From NCBI GenBank assembly GCA_038131795.1, contig JAYPQE010000003.1, positions 2,460,516 to 2,524,515 on the forward strand: DNA of 64,000 nt, given 5' to 3'. How positions within the stretch are numbered: position 1 is the first letter of the stretch; each line of letters begins with the position of its first letter. This DNA comes from Eutrophobius brisbanensis (GTDB taxonomy: Bacteria; Pseudomonadota; Gammaproteobacteria; Eutrophobiales; Eutrophobiaceae). The notes beneath the pieces were generated by a model. That model had not been told where the DNA came from. It did no database searches and saw only the letters and a program-made list of their open reading frames with translations. A program made the position numbers and the translations under genes. Positions 46,125 to 54,317 of the stretch are shown here, piece after piece.

Positions 46125-46847
46125 TTAGCTTTTTCCGCTCTCGCTATATATCTTGCACTGATTTCGATGATTTAGTCTTAAAGTACTGCGATCAATAGAA
46201 GACCATTTAATGTTTGTCTTTAAAAATTTAATCTCTTCAATATCAATTTTATAGGTTCTTTTTTCTTCTTTAACTTTCCAATCCGAAATTCTAAACATTA
46301 GCGCTTCAGATTCATTCGTTATTTCATAGGCAGAAACATAGTTGGACACTATGTCAGTACATAGGAATGTTTTATTAATGATGGAAACTTTAGAGTTATT
46401 GTTTTTTTCGTAAATATTATCCCAGTAAACCATTCTTAATTGTGGATTCTTAACAGAGTTTTCACAAGGAGCTGTTAAATTTTCGATAAGTTTTCCAATG
46501 TTTGAGTAATTTTTTCCAGCCATTTCATAGTAGGAGGTGTAAATTTTTTTATAACTTTTGTTAAAATCTTCATTGCTGATTTTTAATTTTTCCGCAAAAA
46601 AGAATGCATTAATTTCTGTATCTTCCCTCATTTTATCCATTTTGCTTAAAAATTGTTTGTCTTGTTCATTTAAATTTCCTTTTCTTTCCGTCGCTCTATG
46701 TAAAAATTTATAATAAACGGTGCATTTCAAATACTCATCATAAAGCTTTTGGAAAACAAACTTTTCTTTCTCTGGACTTATTGCAGATAACGAAATTGAG
46801 GTTTTTAAAAATACCAGAACCAAGATCAATGAGAAGAGTTTTTTCAT
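46125..46847 (-). CDS. Secreted hypothetical protein, 240 residues
   Basis: Signal peptide KKLFSLILVLVFLKTSISLSA, then a helical part (KLYDEYLKCTVYYKFLHRATE, MAGKNYSNIGKLIENL) and a C-terminal part with KTNIKWSSIDRSTLRLNHRNQC. Not recognised. Intact frame. Starts seven bases after the upstream small membrane gene on the same strand. Confidence 0.65.
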   Translation of the reverse strand: MKKLFSLILVLVFLKTSISLSAISPEKEKFVFQKLYDEYLKCTVYYKFLHRATERKGNLNEQDKQFLSKMDKMREDTEINAFFFAEKLKISNEDFNKSYKKIYTSYYEMAGKNYSNIGKLIENLTAPCENSVKNPQLRMVYWDNIYEKNNNSKVSIINKTFLCTDIVSNYVSAYEITNESEALMFRISDWKVKEEKRTYKIDIEEIKFLKTNIKWSSIDRSTLRLNHRNQCKIYSESGKS

Positions 46848-46853
46848 TTTATT

Positions 46854-47207
46854 TTACCAATGTAAAAGATTTAAAAAACGTTTCATAAATGGAATTTTAT
46901 TTAAATTATCAATTAAGAATTCCCAAAAAATAAGCACAGGCACTATTAAAAGAAAAGTCCATAAACCAAAGTTTTTAAAAGAAAAGCAATCATACCATAA
47001 AACCAAATAACCCAGGACGGAAGAACAGCGAAAAAACTATTGATAACCAAAGTGTCCATCTAAAGCCTGTAATTAAATAATCATAAATAAGCCCTGATGA
47101 TTTAATTTTGTAATCTAAAAAAAAAAGCATAGCGGTATAGAGGCAATCATAACTACGATAGCCACTAACCATACAGGTAAGGATATTATCAATTCTATAT
47201 TATTCAT
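46854..47207 (-). pseudogene. Small membrane protein, frameshifted
   Basis: Starting at ATG 47207 the frame reads MNNIELIISLPVWLVAIVVM then IASIPLCFF, breaks in a long T run, continues DYKIKSSGLIYDYLITGFRW, and after another shift ends FWEFLIDNLNKIPFMKRFLN. Together it would be a polytopic membrane protein of about 117 residues. Two homopolymer indels explain the breaks. The start overlaps the preceding ORF stop as TAATG. Confidence 0.55.
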
Positions 47208-47338
47208 TATTTAAATATATTGTATCCATCGGAAACTTCGTTTGTAGAGTTAACAAAAAATCCTTCAGTACAGTATTTAGCAAAAGCAATATTAGGAAAA
47301 TAAAAACATACAAAAAGAAATACAATCACGCATCTCAT
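47207..47338 (-). CDS. Short secreted peptide, 43 residues
   Basis: MRCVIVFLFVCFYFPNIAFA is a clear signal peptide; the mature part is only KYCTEGFFVNSTNEVSDGYN plus IFK. The leader resembles the MRYL leaders of its neighbours. It may be an intact tiny secreted peptide or a leader left after loss of its mature domain. TAATG overlap with the membrane gene. Confidence 0.5.
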   Translation of the reverse strand: MRCVIVFLFVCFYFPNIAFAKYCTEGFFVNSTNEVSDGYNIFK

Positions 47339-47375
47339 TTAATTCCTGGTATAATTTTGAGTTCATTTTTTGAAT

Positions 47376-47869
47376 TTAAAAACCTGTACATAGGCGGATT
47401 AAAATTATGTTTTTAATCCAAGCAGAGTATGTTTTAACAAATTCATTTGGAAGGTCTTTGCTATCCTCAAAGAAATTAGAAAAAATAAAAGTCTGATTTT
47501 CTTTAACATTTTTAAAATCTAATTTTTCCCAAAAACTATGACTAATAACTCCAATTGCTACTTTGTTTTTTAAATCAATCCACAAAAATCCTTTGTTTCC
47601 ACAATCACGAGGTTTACATCCGTATCTGGTGAAGTATCTTTTATCTTCTGAATATACATCCTCATAAATCATTGAGGTTAAAATTTCAAAAATATTTACT
47701 AATTTATTTTTTTTTCCATCATATGAGATACCCATATAATAAACATTATCTTGTACTATTGGCTTTGATAAACCGAATGAATTCAGCCAATCCTTAAATT
47801 CTTTTTTTCTGCACTCGCCACTCCACCGAGCATCAGGAACAGAGTTAGGAATGTTAGGAGTTTTTTCAT
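47376..47869 (-). pseudogene. Secreted protein, one frameshift after the signal peptide
   Basis: From ATG 47869: KKLLTFLTLFLMLGGVASA signal peptide, then EKK, where one A is missing from a homopolymer. The next frame continues EFKDWLNSFGLSKPIVQDNV and joins the open frame MGISYDGKKNKLVNIFEILT to its stop at 47376. About 164 residues when repaired. Cys pair in RYGCKPRDCGNKGF. Not recognised. Confidence 0.6.
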
Positions 47870-47878
47870 TTATTTTTT

Positions 47879-48376
47879 TTATTCACTATATTTTAGCTTA
47901 AATGTTTCTGGATTGACACTGTTCTCATTTTCACAATTTTTAAAAAAACTTATATAATTGGGAGTTTCAAAAGATCTTTTTTTTACCAAGGGCATCTCTT
48001 TAATGGTCTTTTTGATTAAAGTTTCTCTATCACTCAAAAAAGACTCAATTCTTGAAATCTTCATCTCAAACTCAAGCTGTTCTGTATAGTCTTTTTTATA
48101 TTTTGACAAAATTTTATTTTTTTCTAAAGAAAGTTTGTAAATGCCTATTTCATCTATTTTATTATAATCTGGCCTTTTTCTATATTCATAAGCTTCGGTA
48201 TAAATTTCATCAAACTTTTTTTTGTATTCTTTATCTTCTAATAAATATGGCTCAATTATTTCAGATGTTACAAAAGCTGCAAAATATTCGTCTGCACACT
48301 TCTCAATATTTCGTGAAATTTTTTCTTTTTCACTTTCACAGCTTAAAAGTAAAAATAATATAAACAGGTATCTCAT
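47879..48376 (-). CDS. Small lipoprotein, MRYL signal-peptide family (2)
   Basis: 165 residues with MRYLFILFLLLSC lipobox. The mature part is highly charged and helical (KEYKKKFDEIYTEAYEYRKR, EKNKILSKYKKDYTEQLEFE), likely a coiled coil. It overlaps the upstream gene by ATGA. Not recognised. Confidence 0.7.
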   Translation of the reverse strand: MRYLFILFLLLSCESEKEKISRNIEKCADEYFAAFVTSEIIEPYLLEDKEYKKKFDEIYTEAYEYRKRPDYNKIDEIGIYKLSLEKNKILSKYKKDYTEQLEFEMKISRIESFLSDRETLIKKTIKEMPLVKKRSFETPNYISFFKNCENENSVNPETFKLKYSE

Positions 48377-48835
48377 TTATTTTTCTTCACCATGTCTTCG
48401 TCTTTAGTTTTATAACGAATTTGTCTAATGACCCATTTATTGTTTTTATTTTTATCATACCAAATTAAAGTATTACCAACTTGAAAACCTTTATTACTGT
48501 CGCTCATCCCACATTTCGGTTTGCTAGTTGCGATTACATCTGTAAATCCTTTTTGGAAAGCTTCATCAAATGTTTTTCCATTAAAAATAAGATCGTTTAG
48601 GACCATATTTAAGCTCACCATCGATCATCGATAATATTGTTTTTAAATCTTTATCTTTAAAAGCTTGAATTATTTTGTTACCAAAAACTGCACTTTCTTC
48701 AGCAGTGAATGTTCTTTTATCCCCATAAATTTTACTATCTTCTTTTGCATATTTTTCATCCTTGTCTGTGCAAATTCTGGCTTCCGCATGAAATGAAACT
48801 GCAAAGAAAAATAAGAATATAATCAGATATCTCAC
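48373..48835 (-). pseudogene. Secreted protein, MRYL signal-peptide family (3), frameshifted
   Basis: GTG start at 48835: MRYLIIFLFFFAVSFHAEA leader, then RICTDKDEKYAKEDSKIYGD to DGELKYGPKRSYF. The other frame continues NGKTFDEAFQKGFTDVIATS to a stop at 48373. A one-base indel in a T run near 48600 explains the break. About 150 residues when repaired. The first 30 coding bases match those at 46068 closely. Confidence 0.65.
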
Positions 48836-48854
48836 AAACGATATTCTAGCAAAG

Positions 48855-48901
48855 TTTATCCAGCTTGGGGAGTCGGGATTTTAGATGAGGATAAACACCC
48901 T
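48855..48901 (+). repeat. Structured repeat, copy 1 (first hairpin only)
   Basis: TTTATCC, then AGCTTGGGGAGTCGGGATTT, then GGATAAACACCCT. It matches the first half of copies 2 (52188) and 3 (53098); the second hairpin is missing. TTTATCC and GGATAAA pair. It lies between a membrane-protein gene and the GTG start at 48835. Confidence 0.85.
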
Positions 48902-48911
48902 ATAAAATCTT

Positions 48912-49264
48912 TCATTTTTTTAATTCCTCATCATTAAGAAACTCATCAAGATTTGTAACTTTTTCTTGGTTTGAGGTAGCGATTTCTTTTTTTTCAGAAA
49001 TTTCTTTTTAGTTTTTTTAATTACAAAGTAAAAATACATATAAGCAAGCGCTATAAGAGCTATCAGCACATTCTTAATTAAAAAAGATAAACCAATATTG
49101 CTATCAGGAGCTTTTGTTTTGAATTCAACGTAATGTAAGTATTCTGAATGAAAGTAGCTCACTAAAAAGATTAAAATAATAACAAATAATAGACCTTCCG
49201 TTCTTTCTTTTAACCAAAGGAAAAATCTTCCATACAGAAACTGCTTCGTTAACCATTTTATCAT
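48912..49264 (-). pseudogene. Membrane protein with acidic tail, C-terminal frameshift
   Basis: Two membrane segments (LLFVIILIFLVSYF and IKNVLIALIALAYMYFYFVI). In the open frame the tail is an unlikely Lys-rich run; shifting one base in the A run near 49000 gives a natural end, EKVTNLDEFLNDEELKK, stop at 48912. The start overlaps the upstream gene by ATGA. Not recognised. Confidence 0.6.
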
Positions 49265-49530
49265 TTAAAAAACGAACTAATTCCAAGCATTGCAAGTAGA
49301 GATCCCAGACTAGCTTGAATACCCATATCTTTAATAATTTTCTTTTCTTCCTTTTTAATCATTTCCAGCATTTTCTCTTTTGTGTAATCGGTCTCTTTAT
49401 GACCAAGATCATTAATCTTTTCTCTAATGCGTTTGATTGCCCATTTACGTAAATAGTATTTGTAGTTTTTGATAATGTAATCTTGGGAGACTTTTAGTTT
49501 ACCCAACGTTTTATTAAGAATTTCTTTCAT
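49261..49530 (-). CDS. Hypothetical basic protein, 89 residues
   Basis: Helical and Lys-rich (LRKWAIKRIREKINDLGHKE), with a hydrophobic C-terminus (GIQASLGSLLAMLGISSFF) that may be a membrane anchor. ATGA overlap with the next gene and a 17-base overlap with the helicase gene upstream, so all are one transcript. Confidence 0.6.
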   Translation of the reverse strand: MKEILNKTLGKLKVSQDYIIKNYKYYLRKWAIKRIREKINDLGHKETDYTKEKMLEMIKKEEKKIIKDMGIQASLGSLLAMLGISSFFK

Positions 49531-52145
49531 TCTTCTTTACCCTCTTTAATAAAGTATTTTTTATCAAATTATTCGTGTACTCGTCATTTTCTCTATCAAT
49601 AACACCTATCCCAATATCCCATTTTTTCTGAAGATTTTCATCTTTATTTTTATTTACTGGTATCAATTCTACTTCAAAGGATTTTTGATTATTTCTTTTA
49701 ATTTGAAAAGTTAAACTTTTCCATTTGATTCTTTTAAGATAGAGTAAAAATCATCTTTTGTTGGGTTGTCTATATTGTTAATTTTAATAATAACATCTTC
49801 AATTTCTAAACCAGCATTTTTTTGCAGGGGTGTCTTTTCGTCTAATTTTTTTATTTCCAGTAACTCTATAAATAACCAAGTCAGTTTTAGGTGGTTTTTT
49901 TCAGGTAAATCATTTATTAAATAATGATAATCCTTTTTTAATTCTTTATTTGGATAATCTTTTTCTTGAAGTTCTTTAATGAAATAAGCACTTTCTTCAC
50001 CATATAAATAGATTTTGTTTTTAGTTCTAGTTAAAGCTACATAAAAGCCTTCGCTCCTCTTCATGTTCATAATCCTCATCATAATTTGTAACCATCTGTA
50101 ATAAAGGGTCATCTTCTATAGTACTTGGAAAACCGAGATAGTGATAAGTTTCGCTACGAAAATAAAAAACATAGTCCGCCTCGTCTCCTTTAGCTGAATG
50201 AATAGTAGAAAATTGAATTAGATTTTTTTTGTTTTTAAAAATATTTTTTAGATATCTCTCAAAATCCTCATAACCATTTTTAAACGTACTATCATTATAC
50301 CTGGTAATAAATAGTATTTTTTTTATGTTTGGCTCGGTATCAAATAAATGGTCTAGTTTTTCTAATACATGTCTTTTTAATGAATAATTAAACCGATAGT
50401 CAGGTTGAGTATAAATTTCTAGTGGTATTATTTGATTTAATTTTCCTTCAATTTTTTTCTTTAGTTGTCCTAATTCATTTCTTAAAATAAAAGATGAAGT
50501 TAACTCACATAATCGCTGGTTAAACCTATAAGTTTTAGACAAATCTGACGTTTCTCTTTTTCCAAAATAATTTTCGAAATCTTTTACTAGAATTTTTATA
50601 TCAGACCCCGAAAAGCGATATATGGATTGCCAGTCGTCACCGACTGTAAAATAGCTGAACTTCTGGATTTGATTGTTGTATTTTTTTTGTATAACCCTTG
50701 ATCTTAGTGGGGATATATCTTGAAACTCATCAACAATTAAAATTTAATATCACTAGTTGTAATATATTCTTTACCTTGAATAATCATATCGTAAAAATCT
50801 AATTTATTTTCATTACTGAGTTTTTTTTGGTATGCATTAAATATAATTTCAAATATTTCTACAAATGCTCTTGATCTCTTAATTTGAATATCTTCAAATA
50901 ATCTTTCAATAAAATTTGCCTCAAAATTATCTTTCAATACTTGAATTGTAATTTCGCTTGATTTAAATTTTTCTAAAAAATCAGATAGAAGTTTAGAAAA
51001 GGCCGTAAAGTATCCAGCATTTTTAAAACTACTTAATGCGTCTTGAACTGAAATGGCATTTTCCTCAGGTACGTGTATACCTTTTGATTTCAATTGCTGC
51101 GTTAAAGATTCAAACAAAGTTCCATCATATTTTTGATAGCTAAATGTTTGTACTAAATTACCATTAAATAATTTGTTTTTAATTTTAAAATCTTCGACGT
51201 ACTTGTCTCTATTATCGAAATAATCAGGTGGGTTATAATTTTTATCTAAAGCAAAATGTTCATAATACAAATCATAGATCACTTCCCCTTTTTCATTCTT
51301 TTTAATTAAATGAAAATCAGGTCTATAGTTTTTATCTTTGTCGCTCCATTCTCCTGGAAGTTTACCTAAATAGTTATCCTCGTATATAAACTCAATTCCT
51401 TTAAATATAAAAAATTTGCAATTTCTAATTCTTCAACACTTTTCACTTCTAAGGGTATTATTTCATTTTCTTTTTCAATAAGTTTTAATGATACGAAATC
51501 TGGGGCTATGACTTTAATATAATCCTCATAATTTTTTATATCCTTGAATATATTTTTATAGTCCTTCAAATAGGATAGAAAAAATCTATTAATTTTTTAA
51601 AAAATGATCTGTCCTCCTCTCCTATTTCTGAAATTAAATTTTCAAAAAAGGAAGTTTTTAGTTTAGTTTTAAGTCTTTTATTTTGGGTTTCTTCAAATTC
51701 AACAATTGTTTTACCTGGTTCATTTTTTTTGAGCTGGTCAAAGCAGTAACTATGAAAAGTGTGTATTCTTCTTTCGAAAGTATATTTTTTATTTTCGCAA
51801 TAAAAATATTATTATCAAATTGCTTACCACATTGTTTGCAATTAGATTTTTTGAAAATGCTATTTTCTGTATATCTTGTTCTAAGTTTTCAAAATAATTA
51901 CTAATTTTTTGAAACCTGGCCCTTAGTTCTTCGGCTACGTTATTATTATATGCCATAACAATAATTTCTTCAGGTCTTGCTAATTTTTGATCAAGTATAT
52001 GTAAAAGTTTACCTAGAATAGTATAAGTTTTTCCTGATCCTGCTCCAGCATTAACACATACATTTTTACTTTTTATCTGGATTGCTTTTTTTTGACTTTT
52101 ATCTAATTCGCGATCATCTAATTTTTGATCAATTGCTAATCTCAT
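49514..52145 (-). pseudogene. UvrD/Rep-like SF1 helicase with C-terminal PDZ-like domain, multiply frameshifted
   Basis: Pieces in three frames reconstruct one protein of about 870 residues. N-terminus: ALDKSQKKAIQ-type Q motif (ELDKSQKKAIQIKS) and Walker A NAGAGSGKTYTI. Middle: YYEHFALDKNYNPPDYF. Motifs near the end: TIHSAKGDEADYV (motif V) and YVALTRTKNKIYLYG (motif VI). In the same frame a PDZ-like carboxylate loop and strand follow (NAGLEIEDVIIKINN); one shift later LTFQIKRNNQKSFEVELIPV completes it, ending at 49514. At least five indels, mostly at A/T runs. SF1A helicases unwind DNA; a PDZ tail would be unusual. Confidence 0.75.
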
Positions 52146-52187
52146 CTAGTTTTTGATTTAATTCTCTAAAAAGAGATACTAACAATA

Positions 52188-52284
52188 TTTATCCAGCTTG
52201 GGGAGTCGGGATTTTATATGAGGATAAACACCCTGGAGTAGTTGGGAAATGCTAAATTACACAAAAAGGTCCAGGGGTTTTTTT
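52188..52284 (+). repeat. Structured repeat, copy 2 (both hairpins)
   Basis: First hairpin TTTATCC/GGATAAA around AGCTTGGGGAGTCGGGATTT; second hairpin ACACCCTGGA with TCCAGGGGT around GTAGTTGGGAAATGCTAAAT. Followed by a T run, so it may terminate transcription. It lies between the divergent helicase and outer-membrane genes. Confidence 0.9.
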
Positions 52285-52387
52285 AAGTTAAATACTTATA
52301 AAGTTTATACTTTTTTTATAGTGTTAATTTTTATAAATTTTTTATGGAAAAAATTTATCTCATGATGATCAAAAAGAGAAGTGACTA

Positions 52388-53041
52388 ATGATTGCAAAAT
52401 TAAGTAATAGATTAAATTTTATTAGCACTTTAATAGCTGCAACATTTTTATTTTCAATATTATCTACAATTACTAAATCAGAAAATCGTTTTTTTTATCA
52501 ACTAGGCGCTGGTTATGTCGTGGGAAACACTCATAGTTCCTTAGGAACGGATCGGTTTGCAGGAAACATTCAAGGATATAGAGTAGATTTTGGGCTTGGT
52601 TTAAGTTCTGAAATTAAAAATATAAAAGTAGATTACATTTTATCTTATTCGCCAGATGCATTTCGCAATCAAGTTGATACAACAAACTCTTGTCCAAATC
52701 CACGTTATGAATGCAGAATAAATATAAAAGATAGTTTAGATTTAGGATTAAAATTATATTTACCATCAAATGATAGCAAAATTACTCCAACAATATATTT
52801 TGGAGTTTCTAATGCAGATACCCAAACAATGTTTGGTGGTTATAGTTATGGTCAACAAAGAAATTGGGGAGCCACAGCAGGTTTGGGATTAAATTATGAC
52901 TTAAATAATAATACAGCTATTTCTTTAGATTATTCTTGGACTGCATACGAAAAAAATAGGGTAGAGATTGAACCTGGTGCGTTTGCTACATCAAGAGTAG
53001 AGATTAATTCATTGTCTTTGAAGCTAAAAAAATACTTCTAA
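52388..53041 (+). CDS. Outer-membrane beta-barrel protein
   Basis: 217 residues, intact. Signal-like N-terminus (LIAATFLFSILSTITKSE) then alternating strands such as RFFYQLGAGYVVGN, YRVDFGLGLSSEI, WGATAGLGLNYDLN and a C-terminal strand ending LKLKKYF with the terminal Phe used for assembly. It resembles small OmpW/Opa-like barrels, possibly a surface receptor altered by the element. It stands alone on the plus strand, flanked by direct copies of the structured repeat. Confidence 0.75.
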   Translation: MIAKLSNRLNFISTLIAATFLFSILSTITKSENRFFYQLGAGYVVGNTHSSLGTDRFAGNIQGYRVDFGLGLSSEIKNIKVDYILSYSPDAFRNQVDTTNSCPNPRYECRINIKDSLDLGLKLYLPSNDSKITPTIYFGVSNADTQTMFGGYSYGQQRNWGATAGLGLNYDLNNNTAISLDYSWTAYEKNRVEIEPGAFATSRVEINSLSLKLKKYF

Positions 53042-53097
53042 ATTAAAGTATCCAATTTAACTATCATTTGTTTGAATAAACATAAAAAATAACAGAT

Positions 53098-53190
53098 TTT
53101 ATCTAGCTTGGGGAGTCGGGATTTTAGATGAGGATAAACACCCTGGAGTAGTTGGGAAATGACGAATAACACAAAAAGGTCCAGGGTGTT
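53098..53190 (+). repeat. Structured repeat, copy 3 (both hairpins)
   Basis: As copy 2, with TTTATCT in place of TTTATCC and a fuller second stem: AACACCCTGGA pairs perfectly with TCCAGGGTGTT (11 pairs). In copy 2 one base of that stem is changed. Same orientation as copies 1 and 2. Confidence 0.9.
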
Positions 53191-53259
53191 ATTGAGTGTG
53201 CTTGTGGGAAATATAAAGATTAACCAAAGGGATTACAATGGGGACAGTATCCTTGATCT

Positions 53260-53799
53260 TTAATAATACTTTGGTTTTACTTCTGGTGGATTTTCTTCCA
53301 GGTATTTTTCGTATTCATCTTTTTCCCTTGGGTACAATTCAGTCCAGGTCGTTTTCCAAGTGATATGCCCTGGGTTTCTAATGGGACCACCATAGTTTTT
53401 CCCAAGGGGTTTGTTTATTTGTTTCTGCAACTTGTATTGTTGTTCTTGGGACCATTTATCATAATCGTTTAGAAACTTGTTCGCATAATCATCACCAACA
53501 TTTCTTTTTATTTTTAACAACATCTTGAGCTCATTGGTCTTTCTCAAGGCCTCATTAGGGTAATGAGCTTTGAAATGATTACCTCTATTTCTTTTTGATG
53601 GGGATATTTGTACCTGGGGAATATCACTAATTGGACCCACTTCCTTTGGGTTAGTAAAAAAATATTGGCCATCTTTTACGATATATAAGTTTTGGTACTT
53701 CCCTCTTCTCATCGCTTTTTTAACAGCATCCGTTGATTTCCCTATGCTTTTTGCGAATTCATTTCTGGTTAATGTAAAAATATTTTTCTCTGATGACAT
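53260..53799 (-). CDS. Putative DNA-binding phage-like protein, 179 residues
   Basis: From ATG 53799 (MSSEKNIFTLTRNEFAKSIG) the N-terminus looks like a helix-turn-helix: TRNEFAKSIGKSTDAVKKAM followed by a wing, RGKYQNLYIVKDGQYFF. The rest is basic and Tyr/Pro-rich (PSKRNRGNHFKAHYPNEALR, GPIRNPGHITWKTTWTELYP). Not recognised. Last in the minus-strand replication run. Confidence 0.55.
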   Translation of the reverse strand: MSSEKNIFTLTRNEFAKSIGKSTDAVKKAMRRGKYQNLYIVKDGQYFFTNPKEVGPISDIPQVQISPSKRNRGNHFKAHYPNEALRKTNELKMLLKIKRNVGDDYANKFLNDYDKWSQEQQYKLQKQINKPLGKNYGGPIRNPGHITWKTTWTELYPREKDEYEKYLEENPPEVKPKYY

Positions 53800-53841
53800 A
53801 ATTTCAAGTAACCTCCGTAAATGGCTTTGTACCCACATCAT

Positions 53842-53975
53842 TGGACCCTATCAACGATCCAGTATCCTTTAAATAGTTCCGACCCTACCTACCTAAATAA
53901 TAGTCTATATGTAAGTAAGGTATAGGAAGATATAGATTGGTGTAATAACTTTAAAATTCTGTGTGGGTAGCCTCG
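53842..53975. other. Short gap with CTAC repeats
   Basis: Contains CCTACCTACCTAAATAATAG and a purine-rich stretch, between the PD-(D/E)XK nuclease gene and the DNA-binding protein gene. No gene seen; perhaps a promoter or processing site. Confidence 0.35.
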
Positions 53976-54317
53976 TTATTCTTTTATGAGTTCAAATAAG
54001 TGATCCAGGTCTATAACTGCCAATGGTTTTCTAGTGTTCGCTTTAATTACTAAAACAGGATCACAATAGGCCTTACTGTGCTTCTTCGCCTGGTCAAACC
54101 ATTTGTAAACTGTTTGGCAACGATTCTGATTTTTTGCTTCCCAGGTGTGTTCAATTAGTTTTAATCCTACCTTACTCAAAATAATATCAGGGCCGTTTTG
54201 TCCAGTATCCGCTACCATAACATCCCTTGGTTTCAGGTGTTTGAAATTTTTTAAAATCTTATCTCTAATAATGTTTTGTAAAGTCTTACCTTTTCTGCGT
54301 CTTGACGATTGGAGCAT
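53976..54317 (-). CDS. PD-(D/E)XK nuclease-like protein
   Basis: 113 residues. The nuclease core is GPDIILSKVGLKLIEHTWEAKNQ in part: catalytic Asp in NGPDIIL (around 43-49) and EAK (67-69). N-terminus RRRKGKTLQNIIRDKIL is a DNA-contacting helix. It resembles small phage Holliday-junction or VRR-NUC-like nucleases. Its start overlaps the primase-helicase stop (TAATG). Confidence 0.65.
   Translation of the reverse strand: MLQSSRRRKGKTLQNIIRDKILKNFKHLKPRDVMVADTGQNGPDIILSKVGLKLIEHTWEAKNQNRCQTVYKWFDQAKKHSKAYCDPVLVIKANTRKPLAVIDLDHLFELIKE

Noticed and set aside
52188..52284. Structured repeat as a hammerhead ribozyme
   Set aside because: The TAGATGAGGA stretch resembles CTGATGAG only loosely; the GAAA strand and three-way stem are not formed.
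52188..53190. Structured repeats as integron attC sites
   Set aside because: They lack the paired GTTRRRY/RYYYAAC core sites, and no integron integrase is present.
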